DNA of 64,000 nucleotides. Origin: Sabethes cyaneus. Taxonomy: Eukaryota; Arthropoda; Insecta; Diptera; Culicidae. The notes below the pieces were generated by a model. It was not told where the DNA came from and ran no database searches. It saw only the letters and a program-made list of their open reading frames with translations. Positions 1 to 10,830 of this stretch are shown piece by piece. Both the position numbers and the translations under genes were made by a program. The DNA is taken from positions 79,745,449 through 79,809,448 of the forward strand of contig NC_071355.1 in NCBI RefSeq assembly GCF_943734655.1, read 5' to 3'. Each line of letters begins with the position of its first letter. The first letter of the stretch is position 1.

Positions 1-44
1 CAATACATTTTGGATCACATTTAACTTACGACTACTTTAAACAA

Positions 45-381
45 TGATTTCTTGGCATGATGGGCCAAGACCAGGGCCGGCCAAAAGACTTGCGCGTCTT
101 TTGCGCGATAGTTCTTGATGACGGCGGCAACCTCCTGGAGGTACTCCGTACTGTATCTTCGTATCTCCTCGTTCACCGTAAACCCCGATCGAAGCAATAG
201 CGGCTTGAATGTTCTCTTCTCGCTGATCGTCAGCTACAGAAGAATCTTCTTTGGGATGATATACTTGACGTCATCGCTTATCTTCTTGATGAGGGACGTA
301 AAGTATTCTGATAGTCGTTGCCGCCCAAATAGTTTTCGTCGCCCATTACGCCCGCAACATCGTGCTTCGCCAGGAAGATAT
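45..381 (-). pseudogene. Tc1/mariner transposase relic, copy A
   Basis: The minus strand encodes the central part of an IS630/Tc1/mariner-superfamily transposase. The recognisable order is a decayed MGDENYL (first catalytic Asp region), KILL-stop-LTISEK (usually a Trp where the stop is), MFKPLLLRSG, and WPALVLAHHAKKS, which corresponds to the family's WPDLASxHYAK block. It is broken by an in-frame stop at about 234-236 and a frameshift upstream of it. The second catalytic Asp is Ala here. The segment is a near-identical direct duplicate of 1144-1480 (about two differences in 337 bases) but lacks the C-terminal part that copy B keeps. It is non-functional. Confidence 0.75.
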
Positions 382-739
382 GCAGGTGGAGTATTACTTC
401 ATTGAGCATAACACGAGAAGTTTCTATAGAACGATCAATGCAATCACGAATTGGACCGTACCAACTCCTATTATTATGTAACGATGTTGAAGCGAACTTG
501 ATTACCGACAGATGGCGTTAACCAGGTGACTAGCTGTTGGAAATAACATTCCGAACTGACGAACGGCAAAGACTATGGAGTTGTTGATAGGAACAAAATA
601 CAGAATGAGAATGATGGACAAGCAGCAGATTATCCCAAAAAGCACAGCATCTAAAAAGGACAGCATTTCTGCTGGTCTTTTGAAGATCAGTAGCGATCAG
701 TTGTATTATGCAATCCAACTCGGCTTGAACGTTCAACCT
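382..739. other. Unassigned DNA between mariner relic and RTE scrap
   Basis: I see no gene, splice-bounded exon or repeat boundary here. It lies inside the interval separating the two direct copies of the mariner segment, so it was probably part of the same rearrangement. Confidence 0.4.
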
Positions 740-860
740 GATTGCTGTAATTACCGCGGCATTACGCTGATCAACGCTGCCTACAAGGTGCTCTCCCTGA
801 TCTTGTTACGTCGTCTATCCCCGATAGCAAGTGATTTCGTAGGGCAGTATAAGGGCAGGT
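740..860 (+). pseudogene. RTE-clade reverse transcriptase scrap 1
   Basis: The plus strand reads CNYRGITLINAAYKVLS, then LRRLSPIASDFVGQYKG. This matches the fingers block of RTE-clade reverse transcriptases (NYRxITxLNAAYKxLS ... VGxYQAGF). Only about 40 codons are recognisable. The flanking sequence in the same frame does not continue the domain, so this is a short insert or the residue of a larger element. It sits between two direct copies of a mariner relic. Other scraps of the same clade occur at 2.9, 18.7, 44.8 and 55.5 kb. Confidence 0.7.
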
Positions 861-963
861 TTAATGTGGATACGCACAACTACGGAAAGGAGCGAACGAG
901 GTCTACAGAGAAGCACTCGACTGTAATCCACAAGGACAGCGTAGAAGAGGTAGACCCAGAGGC

Positions 964-1480
964 TCATGGCGACGCAGCACGCAGCTTAGCCAACGACATC
1001 CGGGCTGTAGCCACAACATTATTGGAGTAAACGCTCCGTTTGAGCTTCTCCCAAAAATTGTTTACTGGTAGCAGTTGGGGAACGTCGGGAGAGTTGGTGA
1101 TTATCAGTGCAACGTTCATCTTCTGCCGGTTTATCTCCTCTAGTGATTTCTTGGCATGATGGGCCAAGACCAGGGCCGGCCAAAAGACTTGCGCGTCTTT
1201 TGCGCGATAGTTCTTGATGACGGCGGCAACCTCCTGGAGGTACTCCGTACTGTATCTTCGTATCTCCTCGTTCACCGTAAACCCCGATCGAAGCAATAGC
1301 GGCTTGAACATTCTCTTCTCGCTGATCGTCAGCTACAGAAGAATCTTCTTTGGGATGATATACTTGACGTCATCGCTTATCTTCTTGATGAGGGACGTAA
1401 AGTATTCTGATAGTCGTTGCCGCCCAAATAGTTTTCGTCGCCCATTACGCCCGCAACATCGTGCTTCGCCAGGAAGATAT
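964..1480 (-). pseudogene. Tc1/mariner transposase relic, copy B (C-terminal half)
   Basis: The minus strand carries the C-terminal half of a Tc1/mariner (IS630) transposase and is more complete than copy A. From high to low coordinates one reads MGDENYL, a frameshift, SDDVKYIIPKKILL, a stop (about 1333-1335) where the family has Trp, then FKPLLLRSG, YRAKDAQVFWPALVLAHHAK, and NSPDVPQLLPVNNFWEKLKR. The last part corresponds to the family block NPPNVPQxRPIExFWxxLKR. The second catalytic Asp (WPD) is Ala, and the final acidic residue of the DDE/D triad (PIE) is Asn. The protein cannot be active even apart from the stop and frameshift. Bases 1144-1480 duplicate 45-381. Confidence 0.8.
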
Positions 1481-1531
1481 TTTTACCAGCACCTTCAGGC
1501 GTTCGCTGGGCGATTGCATGCTACTCATACC

Positions 1532-1823
1532 CAGGGTTGCCACATGCACAGATTATTCTGTGTTTAACAGATATTTGAAAGAAATCGGCTGTACAGAATC
1601 TGTATGCATAGAATACAGATTTTCGCCAAATTACGCAGAATAAACAAATTTTTCAGCTTTTATATGCGAGTGAAAGAGACGGAAATAGTTAGCAAAATAA
1701 CTCTCTATCTCTTTCGCTCTCATTGTTTTGCATTGGACAGATTTTTGCACAGATATTTTTCCTCGCCGTACAGATTGTCAGATTTTTCCAACAAAAAACA
1801 CAGAATTATATGTGGCATCCCTG
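1532..1823. mobile_element. hAT-type MITE, 292 bp, copy 1
   Basis: The ends are 14-bp inverted repeats, CAGGGTTGCCACAT at the left and ATGTGGCATCCCTG at the right (one mismatch). It is flanked by a perfect 8-bp direct repeat, CTCATACC, at 1524-1531 and 1824-1831. CAGGG-type termini with 8-bp target duplications are the signature of hAT transposons. The interior has no coding capacity and repeats AAATCTGT-like words, so it is a non-autonomous element. An equally long copy in inverted orientation lies at 7723-8014. Confidence 0.93.
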
Positions 1824-1831
1824 CTCATACC

Positions 1832-2868
1832 TAGCCAGCATCGACTGACGCTTCCGCATAAAAATGTCCATGTCGGAGGAACCGGCTAAACGGAAAAAAA
1901 TCCGGGGCAAACCGCTTCTCCCGACCTCCCGGCCCAACGCGCGAGGTGATAGGACCATCTTACTTTCAGACTTCAGTTTCAGCTTTTGCTACATGTTTTG
2001 GCTGAGCAACACTGTCGGGTAACCAGGTTTCCGTTCAACGCTTTCGCCTTTCTTGCGGGGGAGGATGTTTTTATGTTATTTGCCAGATTGGCTCTATTCG
2101 GCGGATACGAAGTGTTTCACCATGTCCAATTTCTTCGCTACAGGGTGAAGCAGGGAGTACGAACAAAGCATCGAGCGTAGCTGTTTGCTTTACTGGAGTG
2201 CAGGCCCTTTTCAGGGCCCCCAAGAGTAAGCGCCCTTGGCAACTGCTAATCTGGACAATCACACGCTAGGGCGCTGAGTGCACTAGTCATACTGGAACGA
2301 AAAGTGTAGCAGACTATGTTGGACGATTTACAAATGGCAAGCAGAGAGTGGCGCAGATCTATAAATCACGAGTTTTAGGCCTTACTTCGAGAAACTTCCT
2401 ATGTACGCCTGATGAAAGTCAGGAGGCTAAGGTGGATCAGTTATCTTCAAGAATACTACTGGTACCAGCTGGCTAGATGGCTCGACCAGGTTTAGGCCAT
2501 CTTGCGTGTGAAGGGACGTTCAAACAATTGGCAATGAGTAACCGAATAAATTATAGAAGTATTTTTGATATAGCATGAGTAACCCCAACATAGAGCACAG
2601 AGCTGCACAGAGAAGAAGAAGTATGGTATTACTATAGGTATGCTCCGACGAGGAAATACCGGCCCTATTTACACGACATGCAACATTTATTGAAGTAGGT
2701 TTAACCTTCCTCAACTTGACATACAAAGTACTTTCTACTATCTTGAATTGTGCAAAACTCCCGCATCTTGTTCCACAAACTGAAGCCATTACAGGAATTC
2801 TTTGTAGACGACCCGTCCATAATGGATCAAATGTTCACCTTGTGTTGTGACGTATCCTCGGCAAATTC
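1832..2868. other. No gene visible
   Basis: This stretch of about 1 kb has no ORF with family features, no paired splice sites and no clear terminal repeats. Open frames of 60-90 codons are present but look accidental. Confidence 0.5.
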
Positions 2869-2931
2869 AGAGAATTCAACTTGCAGATCCACCAAGCGTT
2901 CATAGGTTTTAAAGCGGAGTACGATTCAGTT
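2869..2931 (+). pseudogene. RTE-clade RT scrap 2 (motif A)
   Basis: The 21 codons here include IHQAFIGFKAEYDSV, matching the RTE palm motif A block (HHLFIDFKAAYDS). The catalytic Asp of F-I-D-F is Gly here. Nothing recognisable follows, so this is a short decayed fragment. It was chosen over the surrounding accidental ORF because the residue pattern lines up with the intact-looking motif at 46.3 kb. Confidence 0.55.
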
Positions 2932-4350
2932 ATGGCTGCAGCTTCGTACGACATTCGCAATTTACAAGCAACTTATGTTGGTACTTCACCCAAACTACCA
3001 GGGTTGGCGATCAGCAATGTGGAGAAATTTCCTAAATTCAGCACTGAATCGATAACCGGATTGTTACATTTGCATAAAAAGCAATTCAATGTTTGTTTGT
3101 AGCTTCAGTTGTTCTAATTCGAAAAAAAAAGAAAACAACCATACAAACAAAGTGCAAATGAAGGTTGTGAAAGAACTGTAAACCAATTTTTCAAGCGAGA
3201 AACCCAGCTATACAACTCTACTTCCCATTATGTCAACACCTTGCCGTAGCGGAGCATAAACCTGCTGCTGCCAATTCTCGACCGATCGACCAACCGACCG
3301 ACCCTACTGGATGGCGTTTGGTTTGGTCGCAAATGCAATGTTCTAGTTTCTAAACAGGAATCCAAACAACGCCAACGGAGCGGCGGCGGTGCTGCTATCC
3401 ATCCAATCGCTCCCAACTAGCACATTTTCGAGAAAGCAAACCCCACAAACTCCCACATCGAACAACTGAAAAAAGTACAACAGTTTTTCACTCAGTTAAC
3501 CCAACTCAGTTGCTCTTTTATTCGCCCATCGGATGGGTTTTGCCACCCTTGCCGCAGCGAAGAAATGCTTTGCGGGACTGAATCCTTTCACGGAGGCCAC
3601 CCGCCTCGCTCGCTCGTCCGATGGATGCGTATCCTAGCTATAGGGTGGCGGGCGGTATGCTGTGCTTACACAATCGCTTTCAGCCATTTGCATGTGATAC
3701 ATTTTTTCGTCAATCGTTGCCGGATTTTCGGGCCTAGATGTTGCTGCCGTTGCCGATGTTTTCCGCATTGAAGGGACTTACGTGTATTTGTTTGTGTTCG
3801 ATTTTTACCGTTCACCATTGGCCGGGGAATGGCTCGTCATTCTCAATCAAAGTGCAGAAAAACGCTAACGAAAAGCTACGACAGACTTCTAACTGATAGG
3901 TGAATAGAGATGCGAACAATTTGGAAAGCCAACGTTCGATTTTTTTACGACCACTCAATTCCCCATTCGGCAAAGTTTTCCAATATGCATTAGGATGCTC
4001 GGAGGATTTTTTCTTGTTTTCGCTACTGCTGCTACTGCTTCTACTGCTGTTGCCATCGTTGATACCACTAGTGGTGATGATGGTAGGATCCTGCCTGAAA
4101 AGCCCACATATGTGAGCAGGCAAGCGAGCGAGCAATAATGGGTTACAAGTGTGACTCGGTCGAGCGGTGACGACTGAGCTGAGGACGCTAATGGCTGAAT
4201 GATAGTAACGCCCGCTTCGAAACTAGAAAAGTGTAAGAGCATTTGTCGGACTCAGTGATAGCAGGAGCGAGGCTTGGGGGATGATAAGTGATTCCGGAAA
4301 GGGAACGAGTCCAACCCGGGCAGCAGAAGCTTTCTGCAGATGTATCTTAC
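2932..4350. other. No gene visible; small CTG/CTA-rich tract
   Basis: The sequence is mostly unique looking. A short imperfect trinucleotide run (CTGCTGCTACTG type) lies near 4024-4055. I find no coding family or bounded repeat. Confidence 0.5.
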
Positions 4351-4447
4351 CGAACACCCATTTGCATGCAATAAGTATATGGATGAGCTTGAGCCAACGG
4401 CTGTCGGCGTAGGTTATCTCGCTGTTTATCGCTTCAGAGACACTTAC
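4351..4447 (-). other. Candidate 97-nt exon following a recursive splice site
   Basis: On the minus strand this segment begins directly after a strong 3' splice site (pyrimidine tract then CAG) and ends at TTCG followed by GTAAGATAC, a good donor. One frame is open throughout (VSVSEAINSEITYADSRWLK onward, about 32 residues). The segment itself starts GTAAGT, so in another frame it begins with a TAA stop one base in. This is the layout of a recursive-splicing exon: the exon can be kept, or removed by using the GTAAGT at its own start. I do not recognise the peptide. It could equally be no exon at all, with only the juxtaposed site being used. Confidence 0.4.
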
Positions 4448-4478
4448 CTGAAATGAGGAGAGAGAAAAAAAAAGTGTT
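4442..4478 (-). promoter_or_regulatory. Putative recursive splice site (ratchet point)
   Basis: Read on the minus strand, a pyrimidine tract of about 25 nt (C/T except near its end) leads into TTTCAG, which is immediately followed by GTAAGTGTC. The CAG/GTAAGT junction lies between 4448 and 4447. A CTAAC, the insect branch-point consensus, lies about 35 nt upstream (about 4484-4488). Juxtaposed 3' and 5' splice sites with a long pyrimidine tract define ratchet points in long Drosophila introns. The orientation matches the membrane exon at 59.5 kb. Confidence 0.6.
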
Positions 4479-5196
4479 GGAGTTAGTGAAGGATTTTCAA
4501 AAGTAGGGCGAAATGGTTGTTGACTCAAGAGCTGGAAGGGTTGAAAGAGCTTCCCAAGGATGATGTTTTGATTTCTACCGTACCGGGTGCGGCTGGTCGG
4601 CTCCCATTAGCTACACGGTCTGAAATATTTATAAAGGCCACAACGCAACGGAGACGACAACGCGGGGAACGCGATGACGATTGCCGCCCTGCAGAACTAA
4701 TCGCCCGTTTGGAGAGGAGATGGATTAGAGACGTGTCTTAGTGTGGAATGCAAATCAGATGGAAATAGCTTGTGCCGACGGGAGCTCAATGCAAACCTGT
4801 CAGAGGGTGAATAAGTGATGAGCTGTGCCAGTGTGTGGCATGAGGTAGAGACATCCTGGCAATGTCTTTAAATATTCCACCAGTGAGAGAAAAAGCTTCA
4901 AAAAGAATGAGTTGGTTTGTTTGTCATTAGAAAGCAAAACACTATTTTAAAATAGATGTGTTGCTCTTAAAACTTCTTTTGTGATGAATCACCAACAATA
5001 CAAAGCTTTCGAAGAAAAACCTATTGTTTTAAATGAATCGGAAACTCTGGATGTGACAAGTCTTTCATTTGACGTAAGAACTGCTTCAATTTCATTTATC
5101 CTGATAACTTCTGACAAATTGCAGTATACTATAAAGTACTATTAGTATTGAATTCTAAACTTGTTAGGAACTCTTGTTTTTGTTATTTTTTAATTA
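4479..5196. other. No gene visible
   Basis: AT-rich sequence upstream (minus-strand sense) of the recursive site, with the branch-point-like CTAAC at its start. I see no ORF or repeat of note. Confidence 0.5.
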
Positions 5197-5243
5197 ATAC
5201 ATTAATTGTATGGGTAGTGTCGCTACCCATACAATTAATGTAT
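5197..5243. repeat. 21-bp perfect hairpin
   Basis: The left arm 5197-5217 and right arm 5223-5243 are perfect reverse complements with a 5-nt loop (TGTCG). The arm reads ATACATTAATTGTATGGGTAG. No flanking target duplication is apparent. Confidence 0.9.
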
Positions 5244-7722
5244 AAATATAGTCCTTTTAACGTATTGGTCATCAAAGAAAATGAAAAAAATAATTGCCTA
5301 ATTATGCTAGCAATGCTGGCAATCTAGACATCTTCCACCGTGGTGTCAATTGAGCAACTTTCAAATTGAGCCATAAAAATAACAACTCATTATAGCAGAG
5401 CTTAATGTTTGACTGCTTTCATGTTTGAATCCATCGCATGTGATGCTTGCAGTTTTATTACAGTAAATTAATCATTGCTCAATGTCAAACTTATAAACAC
5501 GACTGCCAACATGGATACATGATACGAGAAGAAAGCGGACATTTCGATGCGAGGTGATGTTCGATTCCGGTTGGCACACAGGAAAGCTCATGATTTCCCA
5601 ACGCTGGCTGCGCTGCGATACCGGAGCGCGGTGCCTGCCCAAAAATAATACATCAAAAGACACTGACTAGAAGCTCAGGAACCTAATTTCTGTTCCGTCC
5701 TACTTGCACTTACGCTGAAGCACCGGAGTTCCATCGTTTGGAGTGAGTGAGCAGCTCAATTCAATTTCGTCCGATGAATTTAAATTAATGTTACAGCTAA
5801 TTACATTAATTAAATGTGCCATATAATGCGAGCCAGCAGCGGCAGCACTTGGCTTTTGTGTTTGCCTGGCTTGATAGCAGCGCGCAACAGCCGGATCATG
5901 CTGTGTCTCTCTCCGCCGCCAGTGGCGTTGGCACGCCAGAGATGAACACGAGATGAAGGGCTTTTGATGTTCTGGTTTTCCATGCATTCGGCTGCGCTTT
6001 GCACTTCCGCATCACCGTCGCTGCCAGGAGATGGATTCTCGGATTCTCCGGGTCTGGCTGCATCTCCTCGTCGACGTTTTCGTCGTTGTTGTCTCTTAAG
6101 CTCTGCACGGTAACCCAAGAGATAATGACTGTGATAATGGCACTAGGCGCATATAATTAGACTACGCTTCTCTCTGTGATTGGATTTATTTCTTCCTCCG
6201 CTTGCGTCCACTGACTGGGAGAGTTCCTAGACCGGATTTTACATTGCAGTTTTGCTCACCGGTTGGCTAAAGGTACACTGCCGTAAGTGAGATACCCGAT
6301 CTTCGACAATCCTCGAGCCTTTCGGGACGGAATTCATGTTTGCATCTTAAGTGAACATGTATCAAGTGGAATGTATCACCGTCGAGAGGTCGAGTTTACG
6401 TGCAAACACTGGGTAAGCTGTGCTCGCTTGTCTGTTCCTAGAAGGTGCAAGAGTCAAGTGGAATCGAAACTTAAATTAAGCTTACAATATGCGATCGTAA
6501 TTAAGATTGTATAATTTTATTAGTTCAACGTGACAATCTGTTCCCCCTTTGAGCTCGGTTCGGTGTGCCCATGTACAGTGTCACTAAGTGGATAATAGCA
6601 ACATTCCAGCTGATGGCTAGGAGCACACATGTATACATCGCAATTGTATCGTGACTCACCGATAGTGCCAGCCTGCTCCCAGGTGCTTGGATTTGTTCTT
6701 CAGTCCATCGTTCCCAGCCTAGCACAGCATCCGAATTTTGCCATTACCTTGATTCTACATTAAATTATTTATTGTAATATTATTCACAGAAGCACTCCCG
6801 ATACGCCGTATCCCGGCTTGCTATCACAAAGACCGCAAATGTGGCGGAACGTAAACTTCCGCCAACGAAGGAAGGATGCGTCCGGATGTGTTTTACCAAC
6901 GAGCACCATAAAACGTTGATTAGTCGCTCCAGAAGCTGCTACATACTTCCGTGCTATTAAAATGCTGATCTGATTTGTCCGAATGTTCGCTTGTTTCTGG
7001 CTGACTCTTGGCATGAATGAGCAAGGGGGCGGGTGCTAAGCATGGAGAGGGCGCATTTTTATGCTGACGATTATAGTTTTCCTGTTTGCTTCTGTTCTGA
7101 GTGGTGTTCCCGGAAAGATCCCTGCGCGGGGGTGTGAGGATGTGGTAAGGGTAATCCCCTCGGGCGAGTCGGTAACTCGATGGGAGGTGAATGGGAGAGA
7201 AAAGTCTCGGTCCAAATGGCAAACCGATAAAAGGGCAGCCAGCGAGATTTTTGGGGTTTTGTTTGTTCTCCGTTCGAGGTTGGTTGAAAATGTTGGCTAT
7301 TGCTGCCGGGAGGGGAAAAATGAAATTAAGCTTGAATAGCACCCCCTATGTAGACGGGCCAACGATCGAATGGTTCGTTTTTTTAGACGCAAATTTGTTT
7401 TGTATTCATTCGGTGGGCAGGGAAAATTGTATTAGTTGGTCGTGAATTTGTATGTCATAGAGTTTACCAGAAGAGGAAACAAACAAATGCTGCGTGTTTT
7501 GCCCGGGGAAACCAGGGTGTGGATGGATCTCAGTAAGATATAGAATATTATCCTGAAGTCTGTTGACATAAACCATATAATTTGGTAAGTCTCGGACAAA
7601 TTTTGCGTTTTACGAACAATTTCTAAAAACCTCTTTTAAATTATAACAAAGGTCACAAAGTTTAAAGTAACCATGAGTATGCCCATTAACTCTTAGCAAT
7701 AATTAGAGTTTCAGTTCGCACA
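5244..7722. other. No gene visible; locally GC-richer single-copy DNA
   Basis: Several overlapping ORFs of 60-140 codons on both strands lie at 5.7-7.4 kb. None shows a family motif, and they overlap one another in a way typical of stop-poor GC-richer noncoding DNA. No repeat boundary was found. Confidence 0.45.
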
Positions 7723-8014
7723 CAGGGATGCCACATATAATTCTGTGTTTTTTGTTGGAAAAATCTGACAATCTGTACGGCGAGGAAAAATATCTGTGCA
7801 AAAATCTGTCCAATACAAAACAATGAGCGTGAAAGAGATAGAGAGTCATTTTTCTGACTATTTACGTCTCTTTCACTCTCACGTAAAAGCTCAAAAATCT
7901 GTTTAATCTGTGTAATTTGGCGAAAATCTGTATTCTATGCATACAGATTCTGTACGGGCGATTTCTTTCAAATATCTGTTAAATACAGAGTAATCTGTGC
8001 ATGTGACAACCCTG
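7723..8014. mobile_element. hAT-type MITE, 292 bp, copy 2
   Basis: This is the same element as at 1532-1823, in inverted orientation and of identical length. The termini are CAGGGATGCCACAT and a right end of ATGTGACAACCCTG. A perfect 8-bp target duplication, TTCGCACA, flanks it at 7715-7722 and 8015-8022. There is no coding capacity. Confidence 0.93.
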
Positions 8015-8053
8015 TTCGCACATGGTTTCACTCCAGGAATTGATTTTTATCCT

Positions 8054-8123
8054 TTTTGAGTCCATTTGATGAGTTGTCCTCGGAATGGCCACTCCAGAAA
8101 CAACTCGTCAGATGGACTCAAAA
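8054..8123. repeat. Imperfect hairpin, 24-nt arms
   Basis: Left arm 8054-8077 and right arm 8100-8123 are inverted repeats (TTTTGAGTCCAT...GAGTTGT) with two mismatches and a loop of about 22 nt. Weaker complementarity extends outward. It may be a miniature fold-back element, but no target duplication was found. Confidence 0.75.
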
Positions 8124-10703
8124 TGAATAAAGATCAGCTCATGGACCATCTTTTTGGGTTTTATTGACACAAATTACACAAATTTGTATTGGATCTGTAA
8201 CATGGTTCCGGAGAGCCGGATTTATGGGAACCCGATGGAGACCCAGGGCTCATTAGGCCCTGGACGATAAAAATTGGACTGATCGAGATCCAAAATCGGT
8301 CAATAAATAATTGAATTAGAAGCATTTCATTTCGGTGGGTACCCGGGTACACAGTCGAGCACTTATAGGTATTAAATTTCCCGTACACATAACGGTTAAT
8401 CAATCTGATGATCATAGGGCCATTTCTAGACCTGGTGAAGCGTGGTCAATAGCAATTTTCCCGGTAGAGGGATATTTATTTGAAGCATTTTTTACAGTAT
8501 ATTTGTCTCAAACTGCTTTTTGAAACATTTCCTCTTGTATTCGTAAATAACTTTTCTTCTTCAATCCAAGGATGATGAGAGTTATATACGCGGTTGACAT
8601 CACAAAAACAAAAACTCATGAGTATTTTTATTTTTCATCGTACCTAGGTCTGTTGCTGCTTCGTCGTAATTGCCTATGGATCATTTTAGGTAGCTTTTGC
8701 TCATGCTTACCGCTAGATGGACACTAAAGCCCCACGTGGCATATTTAGAGTAAACTTTAAGGCTGATACAGATTACATGTCATAATTTCTTGCCGTTCCG
8801 TTGTTGTTGACGGTTGATAACAGTTAATCTGAACCGGTCTTTTTAGGTGGACCAATCAGATTGCAAGGCAGTTTGACAGTCGGTCATAGACGTTCGTCAA
8901 GTGTGTTTGACAGAACATGTCTATGCTCTATGCTGGAGCCATTTGTGATATTTTTTAGCTTTTTCAATGATCCATTATTGTTTCAATTATTGTTTCCTTA
9001 GTACGACGACAGGATTTACCAATAAACTCTATATTCTGCAATATTTACCTTGCGTTGCTAAAAATACACTGAGCACAACACCTAACTTTTGAAACAAAAG
9101 TTTCACGACTAGTTTTTCACCTTTTTCACCGATAAAAACAAATAAAAGCGTAACTTTATCTTTGCTTTGGTCAACACAAAATGGTGCCTGTCAACAGCAC
9201 ACTGCCAGTGCCAGCATACTTTCATGTAATAGCTGAAAGTTCATGATAATCTTGATGCATAAATCTAGGCTCCTCAAGCATTACGTGCAGTATACGCTTA
9301 AATGAAGTTACGTGTAAATAGGTTGAGTTGAAGTAGAACTGAACTAAACCAGACGTACCGGATTTGCGGGACAGTCCCAGGTTCAGATGGCTTGTCCCGG
9401 ATTACCAAGCGTCCCGGAAAGTGTCTCGCATTTTTTATTATGCTAGTTAAGTCACAGACCAACAGACATAACTTTTGGAAGAAAAACAAATAAAAATTAT
9501 CGTTACGTACATTTTGTCTGAACTCTGGCCCCATCTATAATCGACTTCCCCAAATTTTCGTTAAAAAGCGTCACACCCAACCAACAATAAATTTGAAATG
9601 ACTGTTACAGCGTGCGACGAATGGGAATGTGAATGTTATGTTTGTTTGTCTGTAGTTGAGTGTTGAAATACTTAGAGAAACGCTACAGGTGAGTTCTAGG
9701 AATTTTTCAAGAAATTCTCTATGTGCGAATTATTGTTGAAACAAGTGCAAAATACAAAATTACATTAATATGCCTCTAAATAAATTTGTTATATTTAGTG
9801 TTGCCTGTAGCTCGGGATTTATATGCCTTCGCCACTTTCCGCTTTAAGTTGGTACTCCAATATAAGTGTGTTAGGTTTTATAATGTTTCTCCTCAAGTGA
9901 ATTTTATCTTATTTGACTAACATTTCTGAAGTATGACTGAAGGAGACTTGAAGAATCACCCATAAAACTAAATTAACAATAAGTGTAATTTACCTTATAA
10001 GGGGTTTTAAAGGATACTTCATTTTTGCTTAAAAACGACGCTGCTTAAAACTTAACAATAGTTTTGACAAAAACTTATGACATTCTTCTGCAAGATTCGT
10101 TTATCTTAACAATACTGCCATAAAACTCTCTTAAAATCGTATATTCTTGAAAGAGAAATTATACTCTTGAATAAGAACATTCTAATGTAGACTAATCTCA
10201 AGTTTTTAGTCTTGACCTTGAAATGCGGTCATACATATATATTAATATTTTTTTAAAACGATGGTTCTACAATTGATGAAGGGACGGTAGGGAAAGAAAT
10301 GAAATTTTTTTTGGTGAAGGTGGGGAAGAGCGGAAAGGGGGGGGGGGGTATTGGTAGCTATGCTTGACAAGTAGTCATTTTGACTGCTTGGTTCGACTCA
10401 TGCACCTTCCAGTATTGGACAAAAGGTAGGAGTGAACTTGGAGAAAATTGAAGAATACAGATCTTTTAAACGAAAATTAAGCGAAAATCTGTGTAATATT
10501 TTGAAAACTCTTTCATATGAACAATCAGCGAAGTCACAAAACAATAAAGATCTCAGGACTAACTGTGCATTTCCCTGATGCATTTCCCAGAGGCAGTGCG
10601 GGTTTCCTCTAGAGCTTTTCGTATTTTTTAAACTAAATATAGAGTTCATAAGTCAGATGTCTTTGTATGGAAAATGTTTGAAGGCACTGAAGCAGTTGAA
10701 GTA
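8124..10703. other. No gene visible; G12 run
   Basis: AT-rich DNA with no coding signal. A run of 12 G lies at 10337-10348. Nothing else stands out. Confidence 0.5.
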
Positions 10704-10830
10704 TAATTTTTAAAAACAGTTGTACCGATTGTAAATTAAACGTTTGGAACTGTCGTGCAGTCTGCAGTTTGGACTGCACGACAGTTCCAAGCGTTTAATT
10801 TACAATCGGTACAACTGTTTTTAAAAATTA
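10704..10830. repeat. Long near-perfect palindrome, 59-bp arms
   Basis: Left arm 10704-10762 and right arm 10772-10830 are reverse complements over 59 bp with a single mismatch (one T versus C near the TTGGAACTGTCG block), separated by a 9-nt loop. The near-perfect arms mean recent origin or selection. It could be a fold-back transposon copy, a palindromic duplication, or a precursor-like hairpin if transcribed. No flanking target duplication is obvious. Confidence 0.95.
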
